Source: Certhia americana | Taxonomy: Eukaryota > Chordata > Aves > Passeriformes > Certhiidae | Direction of reading: 5' to 3' | DNA: 64,000 nucleotides | Assembly (NCBI GenBank): GCA_018697195.1 | Contig: JAGMWU010000029.1 | Location: 1,160,908 to 1,224,907, forward strand | Shown here: in pieces, positions 1-12,440 of the stretch | Layout of the letters: every line of letters begins with the position of its first letter | Position numbering within the stretch: the first letter of the stretch is position 1 | Program-made: the position numbers and the translations under genes | Notes under the pieces: model-generated | Told to the model about the DNA's origin: nothing | What the model saw: the letters and a program-made list of their open reading frames with translations, nothing else | Database searches by the model: none

Positions 1-179
1 TAATTCAGCCCAAAGAGCACCAGGAAGGACCCAGCTGTTCCCTTCCCCTTCCTAAAGATCACAGCAGCCACAAGACAGAACTAAACCCTGAACTACCCTT
101 CCCTTCCCCTTTGCTACTCCACCAGGCAGGTTTCACATCCCAACTCACAGCATTTAAAACCTAGAAGAACTCCCACATT

Positions 180-231
180 TAAAAAAAAAAAAAAAAAAAA
201 AAAAAGAAAAAGAAAAGGAAAAAAAAAAAAG
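180..231. repeat. A-rich low-complexity tract
   Basis: A run of about 25 A followed by A-rich sequence broken by single G residues. No retroposed gene was recognised next to it. Confidence 0.9.
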
Positions 232-1449
232 TTGATTTTTTTTATTCCTTGCCTTGCCAGACTGAACTAAGCCAGAACAGAGGGTCACTGTCTGAAGCCT
301 CCTCCCTCATGGTTATGTACAAGATTATAAAAGACAAATTGCTGGCATATTTTCTCTGGGAGCTTTGCTCGTTGCAAGTGATGTTTCCTGCTGCTGGAAG
401 TCAGAGCTGCCCACAACCCATCCCATCTGCAAGGATTTGTGCTGCTGAGCCCCCTCCGTGACCTCTCTCCCACTTGAAAGGAAAAGGAAGCTTCACATCA
501 CAAACATGGGCATACCATGGAAAAATAAAACCCCTTCACTTAAATCCTGACAGACCAGTAAGAAAGGAAGAAGGAAAAATTATACAGAGACTTTTGTATT
601 CAAATTGCAGCAACATCTGAAGTTAAGACTTTTTGCTCCAAGCTAAACTTCAGCTGTGATTTCATCCTTTGAAATTCACTTCAGAGTGTTGATCCTGCTC
701 CTTTTATCATCCCAGATGAAAAGCAGCACTGAAAATGAGGAAACTTAATTCAAATAAAGAGGTAGAGGTGGAAAACACAAGCCTGGGTTTGTTTAATGAT
801 CACTTTTTCGAGCACAACTGGAGGCAATGTCTCATGTTTGGTACAGTGCTCCAGTTTGGTTAAAAGGTGAAGAATGTGCTTTTCAAGTGCACCCAGCCTA
901 TGGAATTCATGAGGATTGGAAAGGGCAGCAGATAATTCCATGAGCAGTTGATTTTATGGCACAGCCAGGGCCAGAGGTGAAGATAAGGAGCAATTTTTGT
1001 GCTCCAGGGCAGACAGTGACTCCTCAGAGGGGCTGGAGGAGGAACTCTGAGGGCATTGCACAACCTCAGGGGATACTCTACTCCAAAGTCACCCCACAAA
1101 CAGGGACTGCACTGGTGGCAAAGGAAACCTGGCAGAGCCTGGGCTCCCTAGGGCTTAGAACAGTGGCTTAGGGAGCAGGTTTGGCTCTGTCACTGGTCCA
1201 GGACACCAGGTCAGCCCCAGCACACATTCCTGAGCCATGGAACACTGACACTGAACACTCAAACACCACAGGGCCTCAGTGCATGGGGCACAAAACAAGA
1301 AGTACAATTCTATTGCAAGTTAAAAAAAACCCCAAACACACTTTAAAACCCACAAAGCTCCACTTTGTGCAAGAGCCCAAGGAGAAGCCTCAATTTGCAA
1401 CAGGTCTGCGAGCAGCTCATGAAGCCTGAGCTGGGGTTCAGAGGAACCA

Positions 1450-1704
1450 GGGACAGATGTGGAATTTTCAGGGGGAATGGCTTCAAAGTGACAGAGAGAA
1501 GGTTTAGATGGGACATTGGGAATGAATTTCACCCTGTGGGGGTTGTCTGGAATTCCCAGAGGATTTTTGGCTGCCCCATCCCTGGAAGTATCCAAGGCTA
1601 GGTTGGAGCAGCCTGGGATAGGGGAAGGTGTCCCTGCCCTTGGCAGTGGTGGGATAGGATGAGCTGTTAAGTCCCTTCCAACCCAAACATTCCATGATTC
1701 CATG
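1450..1704 (+). mobile_element. CR1 LINE 3'-end fragment
   Basis: Sense-strand CR1 3' UTR: 'ggcttcaaagtgacagag', then a degenerate 'catccctggaagtatccaagg', then 'cccttccaacccaaacattc', ending in the CR1-type 'ccatgattccatg' tail repeats. It is 5'-truncated like most avian CR1 copies. Confidence 0.9.
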
Positions 1705-4356
1705 TTTCTTTTAATTCCTAGACCCATTTTTCCCCCAGATTAATTTCTTTTCAAGACTGCCCTAAAGGCCAAGTTGAGTTAAATGCCTCAAAATGAAAAG
1801 AGAAGAAGCAAGAACTGTCACACACAATTTCTGCGTAATTCAAATCAGAAAGAAATAGAATCTTTCCCTCCATGAGTGCACTTGAAATGTGGATTATTGG
1901 CCTGGAAAACAGAGCCCCTGCATGATCCATTATCTCTGAGTTGCCTCTGAACCCCCCCCTGCCCCACCCACCACAAAGACACAACAACCCCATCCAAATG
2001 GCACGTCCTGCTCCCCCTGCCCTCCCATCTGATAGCAGAGCTGGGGCTGCTCCCAAACAAAGGATCCTATTCAGGGCTCTGCAGGAACCCGGCTCCAGCT
2101 CATTCCATCCCTCAGCCCCACAGCCAAACCCCACTGCATGAAACCAGAGTGATATGATCTCTGCTGCAGCACTCAGGAATGGCCTTTCTGCAGGACAGGA
2201 GGAGCCTGGGATGGACCCCGGTGCCAAGATGCAGCCAAAAAAACAGTGGCTTTATTTAAAAAACAAGGAACTGCCCAAGGAATTAATTCTTCAGAAGAAC
2301 AAAGTCTTTCTTATGTTTGGAGCAAAAACATTCTGGTAACTTCCCAGGAATTTGTGTCTGACAAGCTGAGAATGGCATAATTAAGATTTAGATGTCAGGC
2401 TACTTCTTCTGCTTTAAAAAAAAAAATAAATAATTAATGGTTCAACACTGGGGAAAAAACCAGACATTTAGTCTCTGTTATGAAAAAATTCTCACTCCTG
2501 GATGGCGGTTGCTGCCATCCAGAACAATTCCAAAAGTTCTAAGAGAGCACCGAGCATTTGGGACGTCAGTAACCCAGATTTAATGGATTATGCAGCTGAA
2601 AATGCTTTTATTGACAGCCATCATTAGACAGCAGAACCCAGCCTCTGAGGAGCTGCAGGTGGACTATCTCTGCTCAGGGAATGAGAGGATATTTAAGGTC
2701 CTTTCTATTCCCAAACTCCCAGGAATTCTGTGGTTTTATGACTTCTAGCACCTTGTGTACTCACTGGTCCAGGCTGATCTCACATAACAAATACACTAAA
2801 CATTTTTAAACTGGCTTATCTCAAAAATGAGCATTAAATCAACTGAGAAATGACATCATCTGCCTTTGCAGGAAGACAAGACATGACCCTTCTAACTTGG
2901 ATGCTGTTAACTGTTGCGTTTTACATTCACTCCTTTCCTTGTGGAATCAGGAGAAAAGCAGGAAGAGCTGTCCTCAAGAGGCTTCCAACACTTCCAACCT
3001 CAGATTCTTCCAGGAACCAAACCCAGATGAGGGTGTCCCTTGCTCACCTGCCGAGGACAAGGAATTGACGCACGCTTGATCAAAGTCTGAAAGAGTTCCC
3101 TGATTTCCTCTGAATAATGGATTATCCTTGAGTAGGACAAGCAAATAGTCAGAGTTTTTGCAGATTCTGTCCGGTCCAAACAGCCCAAATGAAACTGATT
3201 CCCAGATCTGGGAGCACGGAAGGGTTTCAGCTATGCCCTCATCATCTTTAGGATAATCCTGCCTCACTCCCCATCAGGGGCTGGATCAGATCCTGGGCTT
3301 GGCTAGTTTAATCTCCTAAAGCCTAGATTGCTTTAGGAAAAACAACTTCACAGCCAGCCCATGGGAATGGGGAGGCTTTCCCAAGGTTACACAAGGGCTT
3401 CCATGGGATGATCCCATGGTCTCTTATGGCTTTAAACACCCCCAAACACACAGGCAGCTCCACAACAGAGCTCTGGAGCAGGGACAAATAAGTCCCTGGA
3501 TTTTAATTAGAGCTTCTCAGATCCAAATCAGGCAAACCAAGACAACTCAGAACTGCTGAAGCAATAGATATCCTGATTGTAAGGAAAAGAAAAAAGAGAC
3601 TATCTGTATTTTCATATCTGCAGAATCCCCATCAGTCACCTTTCCCTCAAATATTTGTTGCAAAGTGTTTACACCACGGTATCTATGTTAAAAAAAAAAA
3701 AAAAAAAGAATATTCAGTTCTCAGAGTGCATCTGAACTGTACACAGGACACAGATACACCCTAAACACCCAGATTTGGGCACCAGCATTAATTTCACCCA
3801 AGCACAAACTGTTTTGTCTCTGAGTGTGCTTGGGGCAGAAAGAGCCAAACTTCAGCTGCTCCCGTGCTCTGACCCTCACAGACACTCTGGTTTATTTTCC
3901 ACCCAAGGAACACTCACACACAAACCTTCTGCTGTGTCATTTTCTTCTCTGGCCTCTCCATTTCCTTTATTATTTTCACTCCAAAGGGCCCTTGGGGGTT
4001 TTAAGCTCAGATAAGGAATTAATCTACATGAGCTGTCTCAGCTCAGCTGTCTGGAGTAAGAGGGAGTGCTGTGAGCCAGAGGAGAAATAAATCAGTGCTG
4101 CCAGTGGAGGAGCCAACCTGCTCCTGAATTTACAGCACCCTACCAGATCTAGGCTATGATTTCAGGGAAAAAAAAAACAAAACAAAACAAAAAAACCAAC
4201 CAAAACACCCAGACCTGCAATTCCAGTTCTATTGGAACACCAGGAAATGTTCCCCTTTGCAGAGACACAGCTGAAAAAAACAGCCTGGCCTCTCTTCACA
4301 CTTCTGTAAATTTTGTCTGGTTTGAGGCATCTGTTTATGGTGCTCTTCAAGGTTTT

Positions 4357-4425
4357 ACAAGGAAAGGTTGGGCCAGATGATCCCTGAGGTCTCCTTCAAT
4401 CTGATATTCCCTGATCCTGCAATTC
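4357..4425 (+). mobile_element. CR1 LINE 3'-tail fragment
   Basis: Short sense-strand CR1 end, recognisable by 'ggccagatgatccctgagg' and 'ctccttcaatctgat', followed by degenerate ATTCTATG-type tail units. Confidence 0.75.
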
Positions 4426-6233
4426 CCCAGGCTGGAGTTTGGGAGAACGCCCCAGCTTTTGCTCCCAATGCATTCCAGTGAGAGCAGCACCTCCTTAACA
4501 GTGTCCAAACATGAAAAGCAGAGATAAATATTGAAGCTTAGCATAAGGATCAAACAGTTTTTAAGGCTGCAGAGTGTTCCAGGTGTGGTGATCCCCACCA
4601 GAGATCCTGTTAAAGGTGCTGATGTTACTGCTCCTCCAAGCTCTGCAGCTTTGTTCTGCCTCTTTGGGATCCCAGCATCATAATCCAGACTGAAAGAACA
4701 GTATTCTCCCAAAAATACATTAAAATTTAAAATAATCACCCTGACACCATGAAATTGTTTCAACATTTAAATTTCCAACAGTATAAACGGGTTTGCCACT
4801 GGTTTTTGAAGGGACAGACCCTGGTTTGTGTTCAGCCCAGCCTGTTGGCATCACTGCAATTCAATACACCTCAAACATTTTGGTTTTCCTTTGTTCCTTT
4901 GGACAAAGAGACTTGGGAGAACACAAAGCCATTCTTGGGGCTGTGCCCTCCACAAGAATGGGTTTATGCTCCCTAGTACTGTGGCACTAATTCTGATTTA
5001 ATAACTGCACACCCCTAGCAGGGGTGTATTTTGTGAAATACAATTCCACAAAAGCAACCTCTGATTTTATTTCCATTTTTACGGCCTGTGAAGATGAAGT
5101 GTTTGTTTATAACACTCACACAACTGCAACTGGATAATGTTCACGACAGATTTTTTTTTAATGTTCAGACAGATTTTACCAAGTCTGTTCGTAAATTACC
5201 TTTTTTCCTCCAAGCTAAAAGTGAAATTTATACTTTTAAGTAAAAAATTAACTTTTCCAATGAAATTTTCAGGCAGATTTGTAAAAGCAAGACCCCACCA
5301 TTCCATAAATTGGACTGCTCAGCTCATTTCCAACTTGAAAGCGTGTGGCACTTTCAAAAGAATTAATTGAATTTACCACTGGCTTGAAATTACTGTCCCA
5401 GTTTTCACTGGGCAAAGCATCAAAGCAGGAGTAGGAAAACTTGGAAACGCCACTGCCCAGAGCTGTGAGTGCTCCCACCCTGAGCTCTCCTGTTTGCATA
5501 TTCCAGGGGCAGGGAGGGGGCAGAGATGAGGGGTTAAAGGAGTGAAACATTTGAGCACAGGGTCCAGCTGTGCCTGTGGGCTGAACTTCACCAGAAAAGT
5601 CCCCTGAGTTCAAACTTCAGCGCTTGGCATCATCACCACTAACACAACTGACACCAAACCCTGGCTAAAGCTGAGGGACCCCCCCTCTTTGACAGCTGAC
5701 AACAAAACCTACCTGAATCACAGCTGGGAATTTATAACAAGGGCTCCAACACCTTCCCCCTTCCAGCCAGGGGCTCAGGAGGAGATGGAGCAGCTCTCCT
5801 ACAATTTGAGGAAATAACTCATAGCATGGCTCAGCCCATTTGGAGAAATTTGTGCCGAGGATGTTTTCAGCTCCACTGGGAAATGCCATTATGGAAACCC
5901 TAGAGCTCTCTGGAGCTGGCAGGGGTGATACAAGGAGAACTTCTGACATGCAGAACCATGGGATCGCAATTCTGCACCTTGAGTTCTGCTCACCCAAGTG
6001 CACTTTGGGGCAGATTTACCTTCCCTTGATGGCCTGGAGCTCACTGATCCCATTCTGCAGAACAAACCCCATCAGTACTGCACAGACTGCTTGACAGCTT
6101 CTCATTTCCAGAGAAATGTGAATTCCAAGGCATTTTTCTCTTGCCACCTATCCCAGGTAATAAGAAATGGAGGAATACAATTAAAACGAGGAGCAGGAAA
6201 TCCTGACTGGGAATGGGGCAGGGGGTGTCTTAA

Positions 6234-6475
6234 ACTGGAAACAAAAAGCCAAACAAGAATATCGGTCCCTTTGTTGCCAAGAAGAATGAAGAACAAACTG
6301 CTTCAGAATTTGCAATAAGTTTTAATTAAACTGCCTGAGATGCCAGGAGATGAAGAATTAATCTTTGTTCCTTTACATCAAACTCTGCCTCTCTGCAGCT
6401 TGAAGCCCCCATGGCATTGACAGAGAAGGAGAATGAAAGTGCTGCAAGAACCAGGTGAAATAACCTAAAAAAAAG

Positions 6476-6506
<31 letters not shown>

Positions 6507-6545
6507 CTGTTCCAGAACCACTGGCACTACGTGCCTTAACATTTC
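6234..6545. repeat. Left copy of sequence duplicated across the assembly gap
   Basis: The 312 bp before the gap, starting 'actggaaacaaaaagcc', recur directly after the gap at 7301 with no difference I can see apart from the length of the internal A-tract and a few bases at its right edge. Probably one locus assembled twice. Confidence 0.9.
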
Positions 6546-7300
6546 NNNNNNNNNNNNNNNNNNNNNNNNNNNNNNNNNNNNNNNNNNNNNNNNNNNNNNN
6601 NNNNNNNNNNNNNNNNNNNNNNNNNNNNNNNNNNNNNNNNNNNNNNNNNNNNNNNNNNNNNNNNNNNNNNNNNNNNNNNNNNNNNNNNNNNNNNNNNNNN
6701 NNNNNNNNNNNNNNNNNNNNNNNNNNNNNNNNNNNNNNNNNNNNNNNNNNNNNNNNNNNNNNNNNNNNNNNNNNNNNNNNNNNNNNNNNNNNNNNNNNNN
6801 NNNNNNNNNNNNNNNNNNNNNNNNNNNNNNNNNNNNNNNNNNNNNNNNNNNNNNNNNNNNNNNNNNNNNNNNNNNNNNNNNNNNNNNNNNNNNNNNNNNN
6901 NNNNNNNNNNNNNNNNNNNNNNNNNNNNNNNNNNNNNNNNNNNNNNNNNNNNNNNNNNNNNNNNNNNNNNNNNNNNNNNNNNNNNNNNNNNNNNNNNNNN
7001 NNNNNNNNNNNNNNNNNNNNNNNNNNNNNNNNNNNNNNNNNNNNNNNNNNNNNNNNNNNNNNNNNNNNNNNNNNNNNNNNNNNNNNNNNNNNNNNNNNNN
7101 NNNNNNNNNNNNNNNNNNNNNNNNNNNNNNNNNNNNNNNNNNNNNNNNNNNNNNNNNNNNNNNNNNNNNNNNNNNNNNNNNNNNNNNNNNNNNNNNNNNN
7201 NNNNNNNNNNNNNNNNNNNNNNNNNNNNNNNNNNNNNNNNNNNNNNNNNNNNNNNNNNNNNNNNNNNNNNNNNNNNNNNNNNNNNNNNNNNNNNNNNNNN
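6546..7300. other. Assembly gap, 755 N
   Basis: Run of N. Open frames drawn across it are meaningless. Confidence 1.
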
Positions 7301-7542
7301 ACTGGAAACAAAAAGCCAAACAAGAATATCGGTCCCTTTGTTGCCAAGAAGAATGAAGAACAAACTGCTTCAGAATTTGCAATAAGTTTTAATTAAACTG
7401 CCTGAGATGCCAGGAGATGAAGAATTAATCTTTGTTCCTTTACATCAAACTCTGCCTCTCTGCAGCTTGAAGCCCCCATGGCATTGACAGAGAAGGAGAA
7501 TGAAAGTGCTGCAAGAACCAGGTGAAATAACCTAAAAAAAAG

Positions 7543-7591
<49 letters not shown>

Positions 7592-7646
7592 CCAAAAAAA
7601 AGGCACTTTTCCAGAACCAACTGGCACTACTTGCTTGTAACATTCT
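7301..7646. repeat. Right copy of gap-flanking duplication
   Basis: Repeats 6234-6545, but with a longer A-tract (about 7536-7590) and a slightly different junction ('aactggcactacttgc' here, 'actggcactacgtgcc' in the left copy). Unique sequence resumes after about 7646. Confidence 0.9.
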
Positions 7647-9594
7647 GAGCTGAAGCCATAAATGGTTTTATTGCCATGGAAGATCAAAGTTGCAGACTTC
7701 CCAAGGTGCAGATGTTGTTATCTCCACTGCACCTTAATGAACTTTTGGCTCAGACTCAGCACCTCTTAGGATGAGGAGCACTTGGATTGCAACAACGCCT
7801 CCCAAAAATTCAGTGTCAGTGAGCAAAGAACCCTCCCCACAGCACAAGCACTGCTGGGTTTAGCTGTATTTTGTGACAATGTGCCAGAGAATGAATCCTT
7901 TAAATGGTGCTTCCCCCTCTATTACAGGGAGATCTCCCTGGTAAGAACAGCCTGTACTGCACCAAAAAGACATTTTTATCATTTTAGCAACTGCTCCAAC
8001 TAAAACTCTGCAACATCATCACTTTTCTGAAGGCAACCACAGACTGCCAGCCCAAAAAGCTGTTTAGCAACTTGTATTTATGGGCTGGTTTTATTAGCAC
8101 AGGTTTGCTGGCAAATGCACCCAAATCCATCGCAGGATTTTAGGCATTCAGGCATCAGCAGTTAAATGCACTGGACCTGAAACATCCCCTCAGCTCCAGC
8201 AGCAAGGGGGGAAATGTGTTTATGGCTTTGGGCTGATGTGGTTTTAAGCTTGGCCATGGCTGTGTCTTTAAAAGTCCTGGCAGAAACAGGACTTTTTTTT
8301 TTTTTTCCTTAAATGCAATAGTTGAGAGAAATGTCCTACCAGTCAAGTAAAGTGCAAGTTGAAGAGTGTAGATTTGCAGGTAAAAAGGGTGTGCATCTTT
8401 CAACAGCTGAATGATAAAGACTGTTACACATTATGATAAAGAATATTACACATTAGTCCACAGTCACTGTTTCTTGACCAAAATATTTAAGTTTTTCTCA
8501 GTTCATGAGTGTTTATTTTGCTTTTCCTCTCCGTAACTCCCATCTGCAGTTGTGCTGGCAAACACAGTCCCTATGCCAGAGGAAGAACCACGAGAATAAT
8601 CAAGAATTGGTGTGAAATTCATCACTGGTCCCACACCTAGCTCTGGGGGAAGTTGCTTCCTATGATCTCTTGACACCTCAGAACAATTAGTCCACATTTA
8701 ATCAGTAGGACAGAGCTCAGCCCAAGCTCCAGAAGCACCCAGCAGCTCAGGATGCCTCTTCAGAGCCTCCATAAAGGGATTTAATTGCTAAAAATAAGAA
8801 CTGTGGGGCAGTTCCTGAACACCAGGGTGATGTCGGTCACAAACTGAAGCACCACAAGTCACAAAACACTTGGGGAAGTATTTCTTTTCAAACTAAGATA
8901 AAGAACATTTACAAGTCTTGTTCATGGCAGTGAGATGACTTTGAAGTCCACAGGATGAATTTCACAGGGAATGACTTAAGCAATGGAGTAGAAATCACCA
9001 AAAATAAGAGAAGACAGGCCCTGGTTAATGTGGATTAAAAAAAAAAAAAAAAATAGAAAGGACTATGGAAGCAAGAAGCAGCACGGCCAAATTTCACACC
9101 CAAACAACTGTGGACACAGCAATAAAAGCTGGGAAACTAGATCAGAAATGAAGCATCATCTGCTGGGAAGATTCAATTCTTTGCTCTTTGCTCTTAACAA
9201 TGCCAAGGTTTTGCTTTTCCCCACTAGGAATTTTGTTGGCATTGCCATCGGACAGTTTTTAGCCATAAATGATAATAAAGCAGGAGAAATAAGCAGTGTT
9301 TGCATCCATAGGAAGGAAGGTGGTCAATTCTGTAGCAGGAATGGGGGGATTGGCTTTTCCATCCTTCTGGAGCCCCTCCAAGGAACCAGAGGCTGCGAGT
9401 TCCAAGTCAGAACAGGAATGGTGGGGAGAAAGCAAGGAGCAAGTTGAGACAAATATGGATTTTGCCCTGATTTGACACTATGCACAGCTCCCAGCACTGT
9501 GAAGGCCTTTGATCCCAGACTGTCTGTGGAGAGAGCTGTGCAGGTGCCTGGAATTGGGACAGGGAGCCAGGAGCTGATAACCCAGCACCCTGGG

Positions 9595-10030
9595 TTATGC
9601 CTTAAGTTTTAGCATTTACATTTTTCAGATCCTGTACTGCATTGGTGCGTAACTCTGAACTCCATATAGAGTGTGAATAATTGTCTTCACATTTTGAGAA
9701 GATAAAACAATCCTTCCAAGGCCTGAGAACCAAGGACACCCTACAGCCTCAGGCCTCAAAGTATAAACAAAAATGAATGGGGGGGAAGCAAACTGGGGGT
9801 GTAAGACTTCATTACCTGAAGCTGCAATTAGAGAATTGACCTGTGATAGGTAAATGGGCCAAATATTTATCTATCTGTCTGAAAAGCTCATGACCATCGT
9901 ACACCTTGGGTGTAGTCTCTGTGAGGCTTTTGCACTGCCCAAGGTCTATCTATTGAAGGCCTTTATTAAATACCCAATTTATTCTCTAACTCTGTCTAGC
10001 CTCTGTTCTAAGTAGCCACTCCAAGGCATC
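9595..10030 (+). mobile_element. Probable solo LTR of an endogenous retrovirus
   Basis: The stretch has the layout of an avian ERVL-type LTR: a TG start near 9597, a central region with 'ctgaaaagctcatgacc' and 'gaggcttttgcactgccc', a 'tttattaaatac' polyadenylation-like segment, and a right end with 'tctagcctctgttcta' close to a CA. No gag, pol or env remnant flanks it, so it reads as a solo LTR. Boundaries are approximate and I could not identify a target-site duplication. The family assignment is from memory of songbird LTRs. Confidence 0.6.
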
Positions 10031-10379
10031 CCAGGAGTCACCACAAACCAAACCATCAGTGAGCAAACCTGCAGCTCCCTCCCTGCTCCATCCATCATCC
10101 AGGGCCTGGCAGGCCCTGCTTCATGTTTGAGGAACTGCTGCTATTTGTGAGCCATGACAGAGCTGACTGGAACCAACCACCACCTGGGATCAGACAAAGG
10201 AAAGACTTCAACACTTATTTTCAGAGCAGCCCAGTGCTCTGGTCCTGTCAGCCACAACAGGTGTGACAGGCCACCAAAACCTGGCAAGGGTAATTCCAGG
10301 ATAATCTCACAGACTCCTTCCCAGTCCCACCACACTAATTCTGTGGAACAGCCACACTGCCCCAAAAATAAGGGTCAAG

Positions 10380-10640
10380 GAATCATGTAATGTCCTGAGG
10401 TGGAAGGGACCCACAGGGATCACTGATCCCAGGCCCTACACAGACACCCTGAAATCCCACCCTGTGCCACCCTGGGAGAGCTGTCCAAAGGCTCCTGGAG
10501 CTCTGACAGCCTCAGGACCATGCCTATTCCCTGGGGAGCCTGGGCAGTGCCCAGCATCCTCTGGGGGAAGAACCTTTCCCAAAATCCAACCTAAAACTCC
10601 CTGACACAGCTCCAGCTGTTCCCTCAGGGCAACAGAATCC
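10380..10640 (-). mobile_element. CR1 LINE fragment
   Basis: Reverse-strand CR1 of a different subfamily from most others here: 'atgtcctgaggtggaaggg', then 'gatcactgatcccaggccc', then a degenerate 'gggggaagaacctttccc'. Degraded and 5'-truncated. Confidence 0.7.
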
Positions 10641-12034
10641 CCCTAGTCCTCCCAGTGCATCCAGGTGCACGCCACCACCTTCACCAAAATGCAAATTATT
10701 CTGTTTTTCACATGTTAGAGCTCTTCCACCCAAACCTGAGTTAATAATTCCTGATTCTGGAAGCTCAGATTTGTGTATTCACTGAACAATTGGTGCATTT
10801 TCAACTTAGGCTGCACAAGGATGAACAAACACCTCACATCCTGTTGGTTCACAGTCAGAGGTGCCACAAGAACCTGGTGTGCCTGATCCATCATCACTGC
10901 AGACACCTGGAAACCACCCCAAACCCAGCACTGCCACTCCTGGATTGCTCTGGAGCTGGGGCAGCTCCCTGCCCTGGCCCAGCACTTGGCCACTCCAGCA
11001 GAAAGGAGTCAGGAAAAGGGATCTGGTTGCTTGTTTATAATGGATTTATTACAGGCTAATTTAGAATTCCACAGACTCCAGGTTGTCTCACTCCATTAAC
11101 AGTCTTCAGTCCACAAAGTGAAGAACAGGTGACGAGCAATGACAGAATTGCTTTTACAACCCAGGTGTAGCACTAAAGGCAGTGCAAACCCAGGTTACTG
11201 CCAGCAGAAAAAGAGAGGAATGACATTATTGGTTTCTTACGCTCTAAGTTAATAATTTTAAGACAAATAGATAAGAATAGTTAAAAATCTTGGGAATTCA
11301 TTACTTGTTTCCCCCAGAGCAGAATTTTTTGACTGGAAAGAGTGTTTGTGAAAAGATTTCTGCAAATGACAATTTTTTGAGAGAAACACATGACTAAAAT
11401 AGGTTATTTCGTTCAGTGTGGCCTAACTTCAGCTTCCCAAAAAGATGCTCTTTCAGTCCCACATCAGAGGTGAAGCCTGTGGCAAGGAGGCTCTGTCAAA
11501 CCCAGCAAATCCTGTTGCACAGGGAGGAGATGCTGCCTGTGAGCTGATCCGTGGTGTTTCTGCCCCTCCCCAAATCCCATCTGTCACTTGGTTGAGAATT
11601 CACTGCAAGGGAGAAGCTGCAAGCTGCTTGTCTCTCACATTTGCCTCCATAAAAAAACTGCAATTCCCAGTTTTGCCCTCCCTGCTGCTGCTGACACTCC
11701 AAACTCAGCCCTTTGCCATCTGTGGGAAAGGGAGCCCTCCCCAGCTTTAACCAGTTCACGACAGAACTAAAACCCAGCAAATCCATTTGAACTCCCAATG
11801 CATGGATCTGTGAAATACAACCCAGGACAGAAACCCTCCTGAAGGGCAGAAATCAGACAAGTGACACTGAATCACACTGCTGACTTCCTGGAATTCCCCA
11901 GTTCATTGCCATGACTTCCAGGGTCATGTTTTAAATAAATCCAAGTAGTTCTACAGTAGTTTCCAAAGCAGAGATCACCAGCAGTTGCAATTTGGGTGTT
12001 CTTTGGAGAACACCAGAATATTCAGGGGTGGAAG

Positions 12035-12070
12035 TTGGATTATATGAACTCTGGAGTTCATATAATCCAA
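12035..12070. repeat. Perfect 17-bp inverted repeat with 2-nt spacer
   Basis: Left arm ttggattatatgaactc (12035-12051), spacer tg, right arm its exact reverse complement (12054-12070). The right arm is the start of the CR1 3' end that continues to about 12440, so the left arm looks like a fold-back copy of it. Confidence 0.95.
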
Positions 12071-12440
12071 GCCCCTTGCCCAGGCAGGGTCAGCTGGACA
12101 CAGGCACTGTGTCAGGTGACACAACAATCATCCAGGTGGGTTTGGGATGTCACCAGAGAGAGAGATTCCAGCTCTTCCCTAGAGCTCTTCCAGGGCTCTG
12201 TCACCTCCATGGAAAAAGTTCTTCCTCATGAACCTGTTGTGTTTTATTTTATCACTGAGAAGAGTCTGGCACCATCCTGGCACCCTTTGGAGATGTTTAT
12301 ATGGATCGTTGAGATCCCATATTTTCAGTCCTCAGGCCTCAGTCTTTTCCTTCTGAACAAAAGTTGTGTATTAGCACTTTCATGCCTGGCTGGGATTTGT
12401 CACCACCCCACACAAATCAGGGCATTCCCCTCCCTGCAGC
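12053..12440 (-). mobile_element. CR1 LINE fragment
   Basis: Reverse-strand CR1: 'ccccttgcccaggcaggg' for the 3' end, then 'aaaaagttcttcctcatg', then 'cactgagaagagtctgg', in the order expected for CR1 read backwards. Confidence 0.8.

Noticed and set aside
6373..7382. Minus-strand frames of 275-324 codons
   Set aside because: They exist only because N was translated as X.
8503..8697. 64-codon minus-strand frame with protein-like composition in DOCK5 intron 1
   Set aside because: I recognise no family, and there are no convincing splice sites or conservation evidence; it could be chance.
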